A stretch of 64,000 bases of DNA, taken from assembly GCF_003073045.1 (NCBI RefSeq), contig NC_037599.1:7018247-7082246 (forward strand), in the 5' to 3' direction. This DNA is from Pomacea canaliculata (lineage: Eukaryota; Mollusca; Gastropoda; Architaenioglossa; Ampullariidae). Below, in pieces: positions 47,701-59,800 of the stretch. Numbering within the stretch: the first letter of the stretch is position 1; each line of letters starts with the position of its first letter. The position numbers were made by a program, and so were the translations under genes. The notes beneath the pieces were generated by a model, which saw only the letters and a list, made by a program, of their open reading frames with translations, made no database searches and was not told the origin of the DNA.

Positions 47701-50700
47701 CTTTTTTTTTGTAGAATGAATTTCTCAGAAAGGATAATTTTCTTTTATGACAATTTTCTCCAATTTTGTAGTCAATGACGAATGTAGATAGTATGGTTCC
47801 TCAGACATTGTGTTCGTTCTGTTTTTGTTCTGCATCAAGATGTAATAAGTTCATTATAATTGCATTACACTTTGTCGTTTGTGTAATTAACTAAAATAAA
47901 GCAATCAGTAAAGTAGCAAGAAAATTCGAAACCCAGGGTTGATAATGTAAAGTAGGACAAAACCATGCCGAACCCGTCAGATATAAAGCGACGAAAAAGA
48001 GTATTTGAAAGGAATAAACTTTGACCTCCTTTCTTGGCACAGTATATGAGGGTTTGACCAGCAAACTCACAGTTCCGTGTGAGTGAGGACATTATATAAC
48101 CTGGACTGCTGGCTGGCTGTCAAAACCAGCGCCTCGTGTGTCGTGAAGCATCCGGCACCATTGCAGCTCGAGGACTAACCTGCCTAATATTTTCCATCTC
48201 AGCTGAATACTTACCATGAGATTATTGCTGTGTAACTTTTAAAAAACTTCTTTTGACAAATGTAGTCAACGTCCCGAATCCCACTACTAAGGTCTTAGAG
48301 CTGGAAATCACAGTAGACCATAACGGTTCTTCCGGGCAAATATTGTCGAATGTTTGACCACGATGAAACCGCAAGCTCATTCGCAAAAGCCTCATTCTAG
48401 AAATTTTGTTTTTGTTTGCCAACAGTTCATTGTACATACAGTCCTTGAGGTGAGTCAGCGCGTGGCGGTAAGTATCCTGCCTCCTGCTGACAGGTAAAAA
48501 TAAGATATATTGACATTCTGTGGCCTGTATGACTCATTCGTCAACTATGACACCACAGAGATGGTGAGCGACAGGTGGGGCGTATCTACATTTTCATCAG
48601 GAGATGATGGTTGGCAGGCAGGGAATTAAAGGATAGGGATGTGGGTGGTGAATATCCCTTGAGGCTGTCGTAATGGTAGGATAGTCAGGATAGGCGACTA
48701 CAGTTGGCGGTGTGTGTGTGTTCAGGTGTGTGTAGGTGCGTGCGTGTGTTTGTGAGGGGCGGGAAGGTAAGAGGTGGGGGCAATCAAGCAAACATTTCAT
48801 ATTTCACTGTGACATTTTTTGGCAGGACTAACTTTTTTCTTGTTGGTACGGCATTGAGTCTATACTCCCTCGCCATGCTGAGCTCTTCTCATTCCTAGAC
48901 ATTAAAAAAAAATCTCAACATCAACTATCATCAACAGGAACTGGAATTAATTAGCAACTACATGATTTTATCACTGATGAGTCCCTTATTTTGCGTCATA
49001 CACCTTTACCTGCAATATCTACCAAACTTTCTGTGATACAGTGTTTGAGCTGACAACAATTCAAGTTCTCAGGGCAGAGGGAGGATATTTGCTCCCCTCC
49101 TCCCCCAGGCCGCGATGAAGTGAAGTACGTGACCGCAACAATACAGCCTGTACCTCCCCCATTCCTACCAGCTCATCTCCCTCAACTTTCCTCCCTTCTC
49201 ATCGAGGCGATAACCTCCCTCGAGACCCCACCCCTCTCTCCCCCACCCCGTATAACAATTGCCGGTAATGATGGCAGCATTCCAGTGCGGCAAGGTCGGC
49301 AAGGTAGACGCGCTGTCGGAATCCGCCGTAGAAACTAAGTCCGCCCACCTGAGACCTGTCCCGTTACTTTAGGGTTGCCAAGCAGCGAGAAGTGCTTTTA
49401 CCTTGCCTTTGAAGTCCGCAAGGTCTTACCTCACCCAGCGGCCGCTGTAATTAGTGCTTTGTCCTGCAGGTGGCACTGGGGTTGGCTGTAGAGAGGGCGT
49501 TTGAAGCCGGGGGCTGGAGGCAGTCGGTCCGACATAATTAAATATTTTTTATAAAACATTTATCTGTAAGTTTTTAAGGTATCCGAATAGGTTTGTATTG
49601 TATTCCTAGTGGTAGTGTTAACGGCAGTACAAGACAAAGCGGAGTTTTTAACCGTCCCACAGTTATTCTAGACATGTAGATATGGCACATCTAGTCAATT
49701 ATTATAGGTCGCTTGAAAGGTCACTGCACCCACACCGCACCACACGACACCGCACTCACTACCTCACGTGACAAAGAACTGGGGGGCACAGTTGACCGAG
49801 TGTATTCAAGTGCCACACCACAAGACAAGGTCGCTGGAGCCGCACTCGGTGCACATGTAAGTTCATCCGATGAACAGGTTCACAGATTGATGTCAGGGAC
49901 AACTGTCATTCACAGCGCTTGGAACATGGGGGACCACGAGCACCACAAATATGAGAACGTCAACATTCTGATCACGCGACGTGAGTTTTAATAAACGAGG
50001 GTGTTAAGCTGTGGTCCTTGTGGTCGAATCTCGAGTAGGCTACCCCCTGAGGAGGATTTATTTTCACATTTATGCTCCTTGTTCTTCGCCTCCCCACTTC
50101 AGCTCTCATTTCATTGTATTTTCAGAGAAGTGTGGAGGGGAAAATTGTGACAGCTAGTGATAAATTGTGAGATGATTTGAGTAAACTGATGTTGAGGTAC
50201 TCAAGAGTATGCACAGAAGAGAGCACGGAAATAGTATCATCCAAACATACACGCACTCGCGCGCGTATACACAGTACAGCGAGTACACAGTGTGCATGTG
50301 ATAGCAAGGGGCAGGTAAGCCACGTCTCTACGCAAATGGGTTTTCTCTCCCTTTTCAGCGTTAAGGCTATAGCATAGCAATTAATTTTTCTTTGAAAGTA
50401 AACACTGACTGTAAAGACAGGTTAAGCATAAAACTTGTACGAAATGTTTGTTTCTTTAAACTAAACTAAACTAAACCAAACTAAACTAAACTGAAAGATA
50501 GTGGAGGTTGCCTTATTTTCATTCCTCAACTCAAGCCCCAAGTCTTACATTGCAGGGGAAACAACTGCTGCGCTGACAATTTCACGGCTCCAAGCGTGGT
50601 TCTCTCCTCTTGCCGAAAGGCCAGGTATGCAGCGGTCCGATAAAGCAGATACGTTATTTTGATTCCAGCAAGCCAGGTAAATACTCATGACCAGGCATGC

Positions 50701-51795
50701 ACAGGTGAACACTAACGCCAAATACCTGCGGAGGAATGCGCGTGCTTTCCTGTGGCAGGTAAGAGAAAAGAAGGGATAAAAAAATTAAAAATGCAAAGCG
50801 CCGGCATCACCATCTGGTGTGGCATCTGCCCGGGAGACAGCTGTTTATACGAGAGGAGATCACTGCAAGTGCAGGGAACGTAGAGCGGAATGCCCTCTCG
50901 TCGGTGCTGCTGCGCATGACCAAAACACCCGAGTAGAACTGTTGTCAGGAGATACACGGCTACGTGACGTACAGGTTACGTGACGTACACAGCTGTGGAC
51001 TTGATTGTGAGAAGCCTGGAGTGTCTGGAAATGTTGCGGTGGCAGCTGCCTTATTGTCTGCTTCGTAACTGAAATTGCCTCTCTTCATCGCGAAATATTT
51101 CTCTTTTTTTTTTTAAGTCAAGGGATAATGACAGCGAAGAGCTGGCATCTGATGCACAGACACGCATGCAGAAATATTTAGTCGCATGGAAAGGTAATTT
51201 TGTGTACTAGGCTGACTCTGAATCAGCCGCTCAAATAACGAACAGACTCAGAGAGAGAAAGAGAGAAATGGACACATCACGAAAGCACAGAGTCCCACAC
51301 AGACAAAAGGACACAGGGGCAACAACCACCACCACACACCCACACACCCTACTCTGGCACAGGAACATTTATACACACACCCACACCACACTGGCACACG
51401 CACAGATTGGTTGTATCTTCGCAAATGTGAACGTGTACCTCAAATGTTATTGTCGTGAATAATATGTCTGACTCTTTGTCACTATGCAGGTAAGTATCAT
51501 TGAAGACTTTGATTTCCTCAAGACTTCCTCAATGAGGACATGATTGCTGGGCGTGAGACTTTTATCCCCTTTGTTGATTTCATTAACCAATCAGGTGTAT
51601 TTATCTTCAGCCTCTGCAAATAAATATTATTTTAATCTGATATACAATTCATACATATTCTCTACAAACAACCGGCCACTCAAACATGCATTACACACAT
51701 CAGCGCGCGTGGCGGGACGTTTCATTCGAATAGTGATTTTTTTTCTAAACCGAAAATCGTTCTAATGATCACAAATGACTGTATCTCAGATAACT
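44720..51795. other. Interval between the two convergent XKR genes
   Basis: Seven kilobases that hold the 3' UTRs of both XKR genes. GT-rich microsatellite tracts occur near 45,060 and 45,230, with a duplicated CTTGCATATGGGTGTG block. There is also a (CTAAA)-type tract at 50458-50492. No recognisable gene was found. Confidence 0.5.
50458..50492. repeat. (CTAAA)n short tandem repeat
   Basis: Six to seven CTAAA units with one CCAAA variant. It differs from the metazoan telomere repeat TTAGGG. Confidence 0.85.
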
Positions 51796-54537
51796 TCACA
51801 CAAGGGATTCACACATGTCAAGCTGAACAAACGGCAGAAATGTGTACTTTGTTTGCAGTTCACGCTCATACACATGTCCACACTCCATGTCCGCCCCAAG
51901 CTCACCCTCCATCAGCTGCTCCCCAGTGTGAAACGTGTCAGCGGCGGAAGGACACGGCGACCGGAAGTGACAGTCGAAGACAAGGGTTCCAGTAAATGGT
52001 GTGGAAGATGTCTCACGTAGAGTCACTCCGTTTCGATCCTTACCTGCACGTTCCAAGTCCCCCTGTTTCTCACGAGAACTCTGCCTTTTTGTGCGAGTGC
52101 TCCCCCTTTTGCGCTCTTCTGCTTCCGGGCAAGGCGTGGAGGTCTGACCGGAAGTTGTCGAGAAAGCAGAACTAACCACGGCGCAGTCTGCGGAGCCTGA
52201 AGCCCTCGCCTGACCTTCTTCTGCGACCTCCAAGCTGACGTCATCGCACACGCTGTCCAACCACAGGCGCACGGCGTCCAGCGCTGACAGACCTTCGCGT
52301 GGCAGGATGACGTCATGATCACGTGTGCCAGGTGCTGGTTTTTTTCTCCTGGGCCACGTGGCCGCTCGCTCACTCTCTTTCGCACCTCTCGTCTCTGAAG
52401 GCCACCGGTAGGGGGACTCCTCGCTGGACGAGCTGCTGGTAGACGAGGCGTACTTCTCCACCGACGTCTGAAGGCTGTCCAGGGTGGAGGACGTGCTCCA
52501 CGTGAACTGGGGGCTCGGGGCTTTGTGGTTCCTCAGAGACTCTGACCTCGACTGCCTCAAGCCGGACCAGGCTTTATGACGCATTCTGTGAGCGTCGCAG
52601 GAAAACCGCCGAGCTTTAACGCGGTTGTCCAGTGATCCGGGTAACGTTTTTCTCTTTTTGACGACACATCTCTCCGCTTGGTTTGTGTCCAGCAAGCCAG
52701 CGTTCCTCGTTGCTGAAGAGGTAGAAGCTGCCAGATCTTTGATTTCCTTTCCGCGAGGAAGACATATAACGTTTATTATCGTCTGCTCATGCGTATGCGC
52801 CGGCACCTCCTTGTGTCTCTGTCTCTTTACTGAAGCTTGGGTGGACATGCTTGTATTTCGGACATGCGATCGGTTAAGCTGAAGAGCTGAAACATCGACT
52901 CCAGAGGATCCAGAACTACGTAACCGGCGGCTTTCAGCAAACGACGTCACAACATGGGAGGCAGACAACGGGTCATCAAACAGACAGCAGTCGAGGTGGT
53001 CGCCATCCGAAGGCGAGGAGAACCTCCGAGGGGTGTAGCCATGGAAGAATGTGTTAACGACTTCCGTCAAATTATTTCGACTGTCCCCGTGAAGCAAACA
53101 TCTGACTGGGTTTGAGTACGGACCGTTGTTGCTCGGGCCTGTGTCTGAGTGAACGATGTTCGTCATAGCGGCATCTGTGCGGCTGCTGCGTCCCTGCGAC
53201 GTTGACAACGTGGCGACGTCGGATACTAGAGTGGACGTGGTGTGTGATGTGTCCCCCTGCCTGCAGTCGCTGTGACGCCGGCAGTGATGGGGCCGACGAC
53301 GATGGTAGCGATGACTGAAACAATCGCCGCTGTGAGAACTGATGGTCACCACCGAGAGGCTCCTCTGGCCACTGCTGCTGCTGGCGTTGACGGTGTTGAA
53401 GCCGTTGCCGCTTCTCTCCTGGCGGTGGCGGATCACATCACCGACCTCTCCAGCCTCCTGAGAGGGGCTGCGGCGCTGGAAGATGGATGCCAGATCCGCG
53501 GAGTCAGAGACAGGGTTGCCCCTGACCCTTGGGTCAGCTACCAGACCGCAGCTGGTGAACTTGACGACCAGAGCGCACAGGAAGATCACCAAGAGGCCCA
53601 CAACTACCAGAAGCTTGGCGATGTACTCCACGGGCGAGAAGAGCAGCCACAGGGCCATCATGACGACATTCTCCACCAGCATGGCGGCGTAGAAGGCGAC
53701 GTAACGGCACTGCAGCGACCGGAAGCCTACCTCCACCAAATCGAAAACTTGAAGGTAGGACAGGCCTACCCCGGCCAGGACTAGCTCCCACACCGGTGTT
53801 CGACGCAATTTCTGGCACATCTTACGCCGAAGAAACAGGAAGTGGATGGTCAAGAACGCAGCGAGATGCACGCTGGGAAGCACACACGCCCAGAAGCTGT
53901 ACTCTGCCGCCATGAGGACCAGCGCCGCAAGCCGGGTGGCCAGGCAGAGTAGGGTCCCCGTCAGCAGCAGAAGGGTTCCGAGGTAGCGCCGTAGTTTGCT
54001 GGTTCTCATCTTGACGATGTCCATCAGTAGACTTTCGTGTAGGTGGTGACGTAGCGCGTATGCACACAGCGCCACCGCCGACGAGGTAAGGGAGACCACC
54101 AGCGACGACACCGCCAGCGGCTGGGGTGGCACGCTACCGGAGGCCAGTGGGCGGCCCACGATAATCACGTAGGGAAACGTCTGCAAGGAAACATGGACCA
54201 GCCGGAGGATCCCGAGGTGGAACTGGTTTCGCTTTTCGTAACGACAAATCAGACGAATCACGCGCCATGCCAGTCCCAGCTGCACCACGTGCAGCCCCCC
54301 ACAGACAACGAGAACGCGGAAGCTGCTGTTGCCAGGCTCCCCACGGAATTTCAGTTCCAGGAAGAAAGACGCGCAGTTGCTGCCCACGAAGGCGGTGGCG
54401 ATGAGACACAGCGCCACCAGAACTACGGGGAAGGACAGGACGTTGTCCGCGTAGAAGCTCAACAGGACGTAAAACTGCAGTCCGGTCTCCACGTAGTGGC
54501 TCAGCACACTCAGCGCACTCAGCGCTCGCGCCGTCAT
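51796..54537 (-). CDS. XK-related (XKR) membrane protein, 913 aa, single exon
   Basis: Second XKR paralog, facing the first. Core residues 1-332: hydrophobic segments from residue 5, GLHVVQLGLAWR (81-92, the same motif as LLHVLQLGFIWR in its partner), and a membrane segment with E289-N290 (MLVENVVMMALWLL), at nearly the same residue numbers as in the partner gene. It is more diverged in the middle segments than the partner and has a shorter N-terminus. The tail (about 333-913) is hydrophilic, rich in Ser, Arg and His, with a histidine/arginine patch (HRYHRRRPHHCRRH) and Ser runs. No DEVD-like caspase site is evident. The long single GC-rich exon mirrors its partner, suggesting an old inverted duplication or parallel intron loss. 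Scramblase activity cannot be judged from sequence. Confidence 0.85.
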   Translation of the reverse strand: MTARALSALSVLSHYVETGLQFYVLLSFYADNVLSFPVVLVALCLIATAFVGSNCASFFLELKFRGEPGNSSFRVLVVCGGLHVVQLGLAWRVIRLICRYEKRNQFHLGILRLVHVSLQTFPYVIIVGRPLASGSVPPQPLAVSSLVVSLTSSAVALCAYALRHHLHESLLMDIVKMRTSKLRRYLGTLLLLTGTLLCLATRLAALVLMAAEYSFWACVLPSVHLAAFLTIHFLFLRRKMCQKLRRTPVWELVLAGVGLSYLQVFDLVEVGFRSLQCRYVAFYAAMLVENVVMMALWLLFSPVEYIAKLLVVVGLLVIFLCALVVKFTSCGLVADPRVRGNPVSDSADLASIFQRRSPSQEAGEVGDVIRHRQERSGNGFNTVNASSSSGQRSLSVVTISSHSGDCFSHRYHRRRPHHCRRHSDCRQGDTSHTTSTLVSDVATLSTSQGRSSRTDAAMTNIVHSDTGPSNNGPYSNPVRCLLHGDSRNNLTEVVNTFFHGYTPRRFSSPSDGDHLDCCLFDDPLSASHVVTSFAESRRLRSSGSSGVDVSALQLNRSHVRNTSMSTQASVKRQRHKEVPAHTHEQTIINVICLPRGKEIKDLAASTSSATRNAGLLDTNQAERCVVKKRKTLPGSLDNRVKARRFSCDAHRMRHKAWSGLRQSRSESLRNHKAPSPQFTWSTSSTLDSLQTSVEKYASSTSSSSSEESPYRWPSETRGAKESERAATWPRRKKPAPGTRDHDVILPREGLSALDAVRLWLDSVCDDVSLEVAEEGQARASGSADCAVVSSAFSTTSGQTSTPCPEAEERKRGSTRTKRQSSREKQGDLERAGKDRNGVTLRETSSTPFTGTLVFDCHFRSPCPSAADTFHTGEQLMEGELGADMECGHVYERELQTKYTFLPFVQLDMCESLV

Positions 54538-56470
54538 CCTGGCGACGAATCACGTGACCAGCATGGGCCTGCGTCGTCATTCTTTACGTCAGGCGCAGCA
54601 TGAGGGGAGGGGAAGTGACGTAGAGGGCGTTTGCCCCAGAGTTCTGATCGAGGTTCTCTTCAAAAGTGAACTTCCTGCTCTGCTGGTCGTGCCGTCGGGA
54701 GCACCACTCTAGTTTATTCCATGCTGTCTGCAACGTATTTAGCACCGGGTGAGCATGCGCGGACGCCACTTCCTGTAGGTTGTCGTGTTTCAAAAATTAT
54801 TTTTTTACCCCTGACGTCATTCAGGTTGTCGCCACATTGAGCCACGGCGACCTCGTCTTCAACCAATGGACATCATCTGAAACAAATTGTTTAAAAGAAG
54901 AATGTCATCTGTCCGGTTTTCCATTGTGTCGTCTGATTGAACTACACACTTTTCTACTTTTTTTTACTTCGAGAAACTCCGGTTGTGAACCGCTTGCACC
55001 CGTGTCGATTCCCCTACGTCTGCTTTCTGTTTTGCTAACTTATGAAATTGGAACCACAAGTTCTGAAATGCAACCAGAAAATTCTTCCCCTGTATATAAA
55101 AAAGACAGGCAGCTCTTACCGCTCCAGCCTATTACACGGGTTAACTCTAAGTAGAGAAATCTCTTCTACTTCAGGCTCAAGCTTGGAAATGAGAGCCACA
55201 CAGTCGTATTGCCTCAACGCCTGAGCACGTAAAAAAACGTAGCTTACTGCCCCTGGCCGCAAAAATACCAGTTGTCTGCCGACGGAAGATAATGAGCGAT
55301 CGTGTGCAGTGACTCTAACACCGTATTTTCTCCTCCCAACAACAAAAAAGTTTGTACGAGGGGGCTGCATGGCCTGCACCCTCTCCCTCCTAACTTGTAT
55401 CTTCCACTATGTGAACCCAGTAGCTCAGACAGTACCGGCAAATCCACAACGACTAGATGTAAGTTCTACAAAATTATTAGAAAAAATTCTAAAAAAATCA
55501 AAGAACAAAAAAAAAAAAAAAAAAAAAAAAACCGAAGAAATTATGGCTCTTTGACGATAGTCGCGAGCAGAGATGTGATCCCTCACCCTTCCTCCCAATC
55601 TGACAGCCGACGAGCGAGACCTCGCGCCTGAAGACTGTTTGCTGTCTGACAGCCAGTTAGCGCATGCGCCTGGGGTGCGGTGAGCGCGCGGGGGCTGATG
55701 GTTATCGCCGGCTGACACGGGCGAGTGAGCACGAGATCCGCAGGCGGGCCGAGCACAGCAACATTCTTAGATTGCGTGACAGATTATTATTATTACTATT
55801 ATTATCAATACCAAAATTCTGAAATTTTCGGAATTAAATTTTAAAAATAGAAGACAAGATTGACACCAACAACAGCAGCAACAACAGACGGTACTGCCAT
55901 CCCCACCAGTGCACACGACCGCTACCACTGCTTCTCTCAGCTCGTTTATTAACGTCTTCATTGGTAAGTCTGTTACCACGAACCTTTAGCATTCTTTCTC
56001 TAACAGTGCCACAAAAATACACTACATAACAAAATATAAACATTTTTCCATTTAATCTTATTTCAAAGCGTTCATATCTACACAACAAAAGCTATCACCT
56101 CACATTTTCACACAGAAGAAACCCCTTAAGGGGCACGATATTCTGCGGATAAAGAACGGGGTATGTATGTGACTCAAGTATATTCGGGGCAGACTTGTGA
56201 CCATCATTAGTTCACTCTCCCAGCTGTCACTAGGTTTGTTCAAATGCAAACTACTATTGACACCCAGTGGAGTAAAGTTCGAGTATGTCACGCCGGTGAG
56301 CGTGATGAGTGTGAAGATAACACTCAGGTAATTCTAGTTGGATTCAAAATATTTTTTCTTTTTTATCAGCAGAGTACCACTTTTTACAATCTTTGATGAA
56401 ATCACTTTCTTTAAAAAAAACTATTTAATATTCACTGTGAGGTCCCTGTTTGTTTCATAATGCTTCTAGA
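54538..56470. other. Region upstream of the minus-strand XKR gene
   Basis: Expected to hold the promoter of the XKR gene that starts at 54537. A 25-base poly(A) run lies at 55507-55531 and a short (ATT)n tract near 55,790. Short ORFs here match no family known to me. Confidence 0.45.
55507..55531 (+). repeat. Poly(A) run, 25 bases
   Basis: Uninterrupted A homopolymer; no retrocopy body recognised just upstream. Confidence 0.9.
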
Positions 56471-56479
56471 CAATTGACT

Positions 56480-56672
56480 TTCCGCTGGTCCACCAGGTGA
56501 ATCAGCAACAACAGCGATGTCGTCTGCGTGCATCAGAAAGAGGATGTCATGTGTAGTGAGGATCATCTACATTCTACACCACATACTGATTGTCATAGCT
56601 CTGTGTCATGTTGATAAAGAAAAATAAAGAACAGCAAAGGACTTAAATTACAACCTTGTTTCACTCCAAACT
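56480..56672 (-). pseudogene. LINE reverse-transcriptase relic
   Basis: Read on the minus strand, the stretch begins FGVKQGCNLSPLLFFIFLYQ, which is reverse-transcriptase block B of non-LTR elements (GVKQG-C-LSP-LF). About 27 codons later comes FLMHADDIAVVADSPGG, the catalytic block C (normally YADD, here HADD). A stop codon separates the blocks in one frame, so a frame change lies between them. It is a decayed fragment only; no endonuclease or 3' end was found. Confidence 0.75.
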
Positions 56673-56822
56673 CCAAACACAAGTAATCTGGTGTCTGTTA
56701 CTCATTGCAAATTTTACATGTGTATGTGTGTGCTTGTATGTCATTATGTTGGTGCGAATGACAAATTCTTTACTTGTGCTCTTACATCTTTGTGTGTGTG
56801 TGGGGGGGTGAAAACGATTTGA

Positions 56823-56872
56823 GTTCGCCTTCAGTGGTGAGAAAAGGCGCTATACAAATAAACATATTAATG
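56823..56872 (+). repeat. 3' tail of a non-LTR retroposon
   Basis: AGTGGTGAGAAAAGGCGCTA followed by TACAAATAAAC is the kind of GGCGCTATA-AAATAA end carried by many CR1/L2-like elements and their SINEs. It points in the opposite direction to the adjacent reverse-transcriptase relic, so it belongs to another insertion. Confidence 0.5.
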
Positions 56873-56879
56873 AATAAAC

Positions 56880-59800
56880 AATGATAAACACCATCTTTTC
56901 TTTCCTGGTTGCCCTCCTCCATCACCTCATCATCATCGTGAAACAACAACAACAATGTCTGGGTGTACTACGCCAAAAACATTGTATATGAAACAAAACT
57001 TCATCATCAGCGGCAGCAGATTTCCTTCTTCACGACAACAACCACCACTACAACAATCAAAAATATCTCACCTTTTATTCTCCATCTCATTCACTGTAGT
57101 TTATGATACAGTTTTCCTGATTTTACCTACTATCTACCAACAGAAGAACGACTAGCAGCTGCGGTTGTTGTTGGTGTCTGACGTACAACACGCCAGCAAG
57201 TCCCCACCCTGTAACACCAACCATACCCGTACCAACTACACTTAACCAAACATCTCTAGCAGCACATTTTTGACACAATTAGTGTTTCATACAAAACCTA
57301 TCTACTATCTACTAGTTGACAAAGTTCTGTCCAATCTACCTGTACGGCTGCTACTCACCTGGCTCGACTGTTGACGTACCTGCACCATCACCCCGCACCA
57401 CATCGAGTTCCCACGAAGCTGGCAGACGTCGGTGGATGTTTGGGATATGAGTGTGGGGGGTAGGGGATGTGAGGAGGAGTGCCAGAATGTGATGCAATCA
57501 TTTAGCTTCAGAAGCCAAGGAGTAAGAGCTCACGAGGGATGGAAGAGCAAGGTGAGAGAACTACACCACGCTGCGTTCAGTACCGCGGTTCGCCTCCCTC
57601 TCCCGTTCTCGGCCTCCTGTTTGTAACTATCGCCTCTACCCGCTGGCAGCAACTGGCGAGACTCGAACAGCAGGGTTCACCACATTTCTAAAACCCGGAA
57701 TGAAAACCTTGTCCAAAAAAAAAAAAAAAGAACAATTCACACACAAAACATGGCCAGTTCAAACAACAACCGCTACACCTGTTGCGTGCGAGGAAATATT
57801 TATTACTCGTGAAGGGGCGAAGCAGGACAGGTAGTTATTCAAAGGTTGCGTGTGAACCAGGCTACCTACCCCCAAACCGTCTGTTACCTGTGCCACGGGG
57901 GTAGATTTTTGCTTTGATAACTCCCCCCTACCCCACCTACCCCTGGACGTGAGCTCACCACCACTAGGTTTGCCTCTGGGGTGGCGGAGCTATCAAGAGT
58001 TAATCCTCGTGAAGAAAGGAGACACAAACGGATCGTGAACAGAAGTTATTGGCGAGGACAAGCCGCGGTGAAGGGTTGGATGTTCGCGAACAACATTGGA
58101 GTCCACAAAGTTGACAAAACGATCAGCTTTGTTTACCGAGCACAAAGAGAGAGTCCTTTGCTGTGTATTAAGCCATCCCATAATTTTTATCACGACTGTC
58201 CAGAAGGCTGCTGTCGCCAAATGCCTCTTAAATGAAGTTGTCGGTGGGGGAAGCCGACCGCATGATTGATGTGTCGATGAAAGAGCGGCGATAACTGAGG
58301 GGACGGGGATGTCTCACAACCCTGACATCCACAGGCTTCTGAGGAAATTACTTTTCTTTGGAATCCGAGAAAGTCAACCCCTGTCTTGACCAACACCAAT
58401 ATGAAATCCCGGCCTCTTGGCTCGGTGCATGCAAGCCTGAGCCAGCAAACATTAGGAAAATATACACAGGGGGGTGGGACGGGTGGAAACGTGAGTCGGG
58501 TATTTCTTTGTTGTTGGGTACGGGTAGAACATGGACTGTTGTATGCTCAACAACAACGGCGGGCAAAGACTCACTAAGCCCGGGTATTATGTGTTGAAAG
58601 ACAAATTAGTATGATGTTCATCTCATCAATTCGTCTACAGTTTTTTTTTTTCATCCACTCTTTCAATGGTTTTTTGCTTTTTTTTTTTTATTGATGGTAA
58701 GACTTTTTTTGTCATTGTATATTTTTCTTATTCATGCCAAGAAAGCTTTTCATCTCGACATTTTTTTCTCATCCGTGCTTAAAATGCTTTTAAAATGCTA
58801 ATAAAGATTTGTCGACATTCTGTACCCGACCTATCCGATTGACCACCATTCCTAATGACAAGCAGCTAGTAAAGACCATCCCACTCAGAAAAGTTTGCCA
58901 GGTGCAGAGTGAAGGTGAGTTTGACTGTTGATACACGTGTACAGTCACCATCAGCCTGTAGGTATACCACTGCTTGCTTGATCTCTCTTTCCATCACCAC
59001 CCCATACCCCCATTTCTGTGATATTTTAGAACACTCTCTCCGCACCTCATCTCTCCTCCCCAGCTACCAGAGTCTTGTCAGACGGGTGTAAACTACAAAA
59101 AAGCTCACTGCCCAGTTTATATTTCTACAAAATCTCTCCTTTGTCCATCCCTCATGTATTAGCACTCTCTGACCTTAGGCTTTCTGTACTTTTTATTATC
59201 AGTAACTAAAAGCACGCCAGCCAGGTGAGCAAAATCGCCGCGTTTACCTGTAGTACAATCCTGAACAACACACCTTGCATTATATGGTGTGACAGTTAAA
59301 AAATATAAATGTATTAAATACAAGAGATGTCTCGCCCCCTTTGCTGACCTTCTGTCAAAGGTTCAGTGTGTTAGCATTCTGCAACATTCGGCTTCAATTC
59401 AGAATTTTCAGCCAGCTTGCAAATAAAACACTCAGGCCCTCGTTGCCCCCTTTTCAATCCCAGCTCCAGGAAATAACTTCCTTCGCACCTCCCGGGTACA
59501 TTTTTTTCTCTTTTAAGTGGCGTCTGCTTATGACTGCAGGCTTGTCCCCCCGTTGGGGGGTTCAAACGAACCTTTTCTTATCGAAACGGTTGGAGTTTTC
59601 GCCCAGTTTTTTTGTCTTCGGGGTAATAATGGCCTCACTTTCCTGAATTGCAGCTCGGCCACACCTCCAACTAGTTCGGGTTTCAGACTGAATTTGCTTC
59701 AGGTAAGAGATGTGTGAAATGTCTGACATTGTTTCACACGGCAACAGTCCGCCTGGAACCATGTAGATTATAATATTTCATATCTTCACGAATTCTTACA

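Noticed and set aside
49713..49991. 92-codon open frame
   Set aside because: No recognisable domain, no splice-linked neighbours, and a length expected by chance in GC-richer intergenic DNA.
50458..50492. Telomere-like repeat
   Set aside because: Units are CTAAA, not TTAGGG; it is a short microsatellite.
53272..53784. 170-codon open frame on the plus strand across the minus-strand XKR gene
   Set aside because: Antisense shadow created by GC-rich codons; composition is not protein-like.
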